DNA from: an uncultured Collinsella sp.
Lineage (GTDB): Bacteria > Actinomycetota > Coriobacteriia > Coriobacteriales > Coriobacteriaceae
DNA: 7,368 nt
Direction: 5' to 3'
Assembly (NCBI GenBank): GCA_900757235.1
Contig: CAAENB010000100.1
Span: 1 to 7,368, forward strand
The notes under the pieces were generated by a model. The model was not told where the DNA came from. It was given only the letters and a program-made list of their open reading frames with translations, and did not search any database. The translations under genes and the position numbers were made by a program. Shown one piece after another: positions 5,810 through 7,368 of this stretch (the stretch's first letter is position 1; every line of letters begins with the position of its first letter).

Positions 5810-6927
5810 TTCAGTGCCTTCCTGATATCGAACAGCATGACCTCGATGGCCAGCTGGGGAGTAACGTTTCTGGCGATGTTGCGCTCGGCGGTTGCGACCG
5901 CCTCGAGCGCCTGGGTGGCACCCGCAACATTGGTCGCGGCGGCAAGCCGACCGATCGTGTCGCGCACATCCTCGTTCACGACGTCGGCCGCCTCGTCCTG
6001 AAGTGTCAGCAGCACGTCGCGCATGAGCGTCCGCGCGCTCGCCAGCGCTTCCATGATACCCGAACGCTCGCGCGCGTTGAGTTCGCGCTTGTTGCGGTCC
6101 TCAAGCTGCTTCAATGCTCCACGCGACAGGTAGTCGGCGTTTTGCTCGAGTACCTTTTCCTGCGTGGACTTGACCTCGGCGAGCGGCGCCTTAACGGCGA
6201 CAATGAGCGACTTGGCGCGACTGAGCACGTCGGCCTCGTCGGCGGCAATGAGTGAGTCGATGGCACGGACCATCTGACGGCGGGCGTCCTGGCGCTCGGC
6301 GCTCTTAAGAAACTCGATGCCGCGTGTGGGGCTTCCCGCCACGGCGACCGCCATGCGGCAACGCGCAGGGTCCTGACCGGTGGCGCGGCTCACGGCCTGC
6401 GCGGCGACGGCGGGCGATACCAGCCGAAACGGCACACACTGGCAACGACTCACGATAGTGGGCAGCATCACGTCGGCCGAGGTGCCCAGCAAGATAAACA
6501 TAACGCCCTCGGGCGGCTCCTCGAGCGTTTTGAGCAGTGCGTTGGCGGTGTTGGCACGCAGTTGCTCGGCACGGTCGATGATGTAGACCTTGGCCTTGGC
6601 ACGGATGGGCGCCAGTGGCACGTCATCGAGCAGCTCGCGGGTCTGGGCAATGAGGTAACCCGTGGCGCTCTCGGGCGTGTAATAGTGCACGTCGGGGTGC
6701 GTATGGCGGGCGACGCGCACGCAGCTATCGCATGAGCCGCAGCCATCCTGCTCGCACAGGAAGGCTTGGGCGAGCGCCCACGCGGCGTCGAGCTTGCCCG
6801 CGCCGGGAGCGCCCAAAAACAGGTAGGCGTGCGATGCGCGACCGCTAGCGACGGCATTGGTCAAAAAGTCACGCACGCGCTCTTGGGTGTCGAGCTTGAC
6901 CAGCAGGCTTGCCTGAGCGGGGGCCAT
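5800..6927 (-). CDS. holB: DNA polymerase III subunit delta' (clamp loader)
   Basis: Delta' subunit of the DNA polymerase III clamp loader, which loads the beta clamp at the replication fork. The protein is 375 aa. It has a Walker A-like loop GAPGAGK at residues 39-45, followed by Leu where Ser/Thr is usual. A four-cysteine zinc module is at C58, C63, C66 and C69. A Walker B-like strand VYIIDRAEQL is at 114-123, then the helix with NALLKTLEEPP at 128-138, a sensor-1 strand FILLGTS (144-150), and the clamp-loader SRC motif at 160-162, whose Arg acts on the neighbouring ATPase subunit. The C-terminal half is helical, as expected for the collar domain. I chose the ATG at 6927 because AAGGAGG (6937-6943) sits 9 nt upstream; an in-frame TTG at 6948 lacks this. 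The gene starts 1 nt after the tmk stop and overlaps ricT by 10 nt. The order tmk-holB-ricT resembles that of Bacillus (tmk-yaaQ-yaaR-holB-yaaT). Confidence 0.93.
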   Translation of the reverse strand: MAPAQASLLVKLDTQERVRDFLTNAVASGRASHAYLFLGAPGAGKLDAAWALAQAFLCEQDGCGSCDSCVRVARHTHPDVHYYTPESATGYLIAQTRELLDDVPLAPIRAKAKVYIIDRAEQLRANTANALLKTLEEPPEGVMFILLGTSADVMLPTIVSRCQCVPFRLVSPAVAAQAVSRATGQDPARCRMAVAVAGSPTRGIEFLKSAERQDARRQMVRAIDSLIAADEADVLSRAKSLIVAVKAPLAEVKSTQEKVLEQNADYLSRGALKQLEDRNKRELNARERSGIMEALASARTLMRDVLLTLQDEAADVVNEDVRDTIGRLAAATNVAGATQALEAVATAERNIARNVTPQLAIEVMLFDIRKALKCR

Positions 6928-6928
6928 G

Positions 6929-7368
6929 TTACTCGGCCTCCTTGGCAAGCGCGGCGGCGACGGCTTCCTGCGGAATGTCGAGACCGTACGCGCGAACCTG
7001 CTCGACCGTCTTCGCGAAGACTTCCTCGACGGTCGTAGTGGCGTCGATGAGCTTTACGCGGTCTGGCTCCTCGGCAGCAATTGCGCAAAATCCCTGGTAC
7101 ACACGCTCCTGGAATGCCATGCCCTTAGCCTCCATGCGATCTGCCGCGCCACGGGCTGCCATGCGTAGCGCCGTCTGCTCGGGCGTGATGTGGTAGACGA
7201 GTGTGAGCGCCGGGTGCGTTCCCGCGACGGCCAGGTTGTTGGCGTCGCGCACCATCTGGCGGTCGAGGCCATCGGCAAACGCCTGGTAGCAGGTCGTGGA
7301 ATCGTAGAAGCGATCGCACAGGACCACCTTGCCGGCCGCAAGGGCGGGGGCTATGACCTCGTGCACCA
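6929..7368 (-). CDS. tmk: Thymidylate kinase, 5' part missing at window edge
   Basis: Thymidylate kinase (dTMP + ATP to dTDP + ADP) is a cytosolic enzyme of dTTP synthesis. About 146 codons of the C-terminal two thirds are visible; the frame is open through the right edge, so the P-loop and true start lie outside. The visible protein begins with a stretch matching the family's segment before its DR(Y/F) motif (HEVIAPALAAGKVVLCDRF). The motif CDRFYDSTTCYQ follows; the aspartate, arginine and aromatic contact dTMP in this family. Next is a conserved 'HPALTLVYHI' strand, and then a LID-like segment with arginines around AARGAADRMEAKG. The LID arginines suggest the E. coli-like type II arrangement, but without the P-loop this cannot be settled. 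The first in-window GTG is only an internal valine. The stop TAA lies 1 nt before the holB ATG, and the holB SD sits inside the last codons, so the two genes are probably co-transcribed and coupled. Confidence 0.93.
   Translation of the reverse strand, partial: VHEVIAPALAAGKVVLCDRFYDSTTCYQAFADGLDRQMVRDANNLAVAGTHPALTLVYHITPEQTALRMAARGAADRMEAKGMAFQERVYQGFCAIAAEEPDRVKLIDATTTVEEVFAKTVEQVRAYGLDIPQEAVAAALAKEAE

Overview
This window is most likely from a G+C-rich Gram-positive bacterium. The best guess is a Coriobacteriia member of the Collinsella type. That rests on the tmk-holB-ricT gene order, strong Shine-Dalgarno (SD) sites, frequent GTG/TTG starts, and a VSR/AbiEi-like hypothetical protein of a style I associate with this class. 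This is inference from gene content and style, not from a search. Every gene I can support lies on the minus strand, so the biological order runs from position 7368 down to 1.

Right half (7368 to 3200): a housekeeping cluster. It opens with the 3' part of thymidylate kinase (tmk, cut by the window edge). DNA polymerase III delta' (holB) starts 1 nt after the tmk stop, and a RicT/YaaT PSP1-domain protein overlaps holB by 10 nt. These three look co-transcribed and translationally coupled. The RicT homologue is about twice the usual length because of a disordered, arginine-block-rich tail and an extra cysteine cluster. After 102 nt comes a ComF-type phosphoribosyltransferase gene. It starts with TTG, and its SD is buried in a strong hairpin.

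Middle (3189 to 2080): a 369-aa hypothetical protein starts 10 nt after comF. Its C-terminal part looks like a DUF559/VSR-type PD-(D/E)XK nuclease fold. Its role is unknown.

Intergenic block (2079 to 1330, 750 bases): it holds a 227-bp element bounded by nearly perfect 52-nt inverted repeats (1824-2050). Two tight hairpins abut the element (1780-1827). A good sigma-A-type promoter follows (1707-1679), then a roughly 340-nt leader that stays open in frame with the downstream gene.

Left part (1329 to 1): a 335-aa lipoprotein of the family 3 solute-binding class, with a weakened amino-acid-binding signature and a Ser/acidic tail, followed by a clear intrinsic terminator (221-255). The last 220 bases hold no gene that I can recognise. 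At the very edge there is an SD plus ATG that may begin another minus-strand gene. I saw no tRNA, rRNA, CRISPR array or transposase gene.
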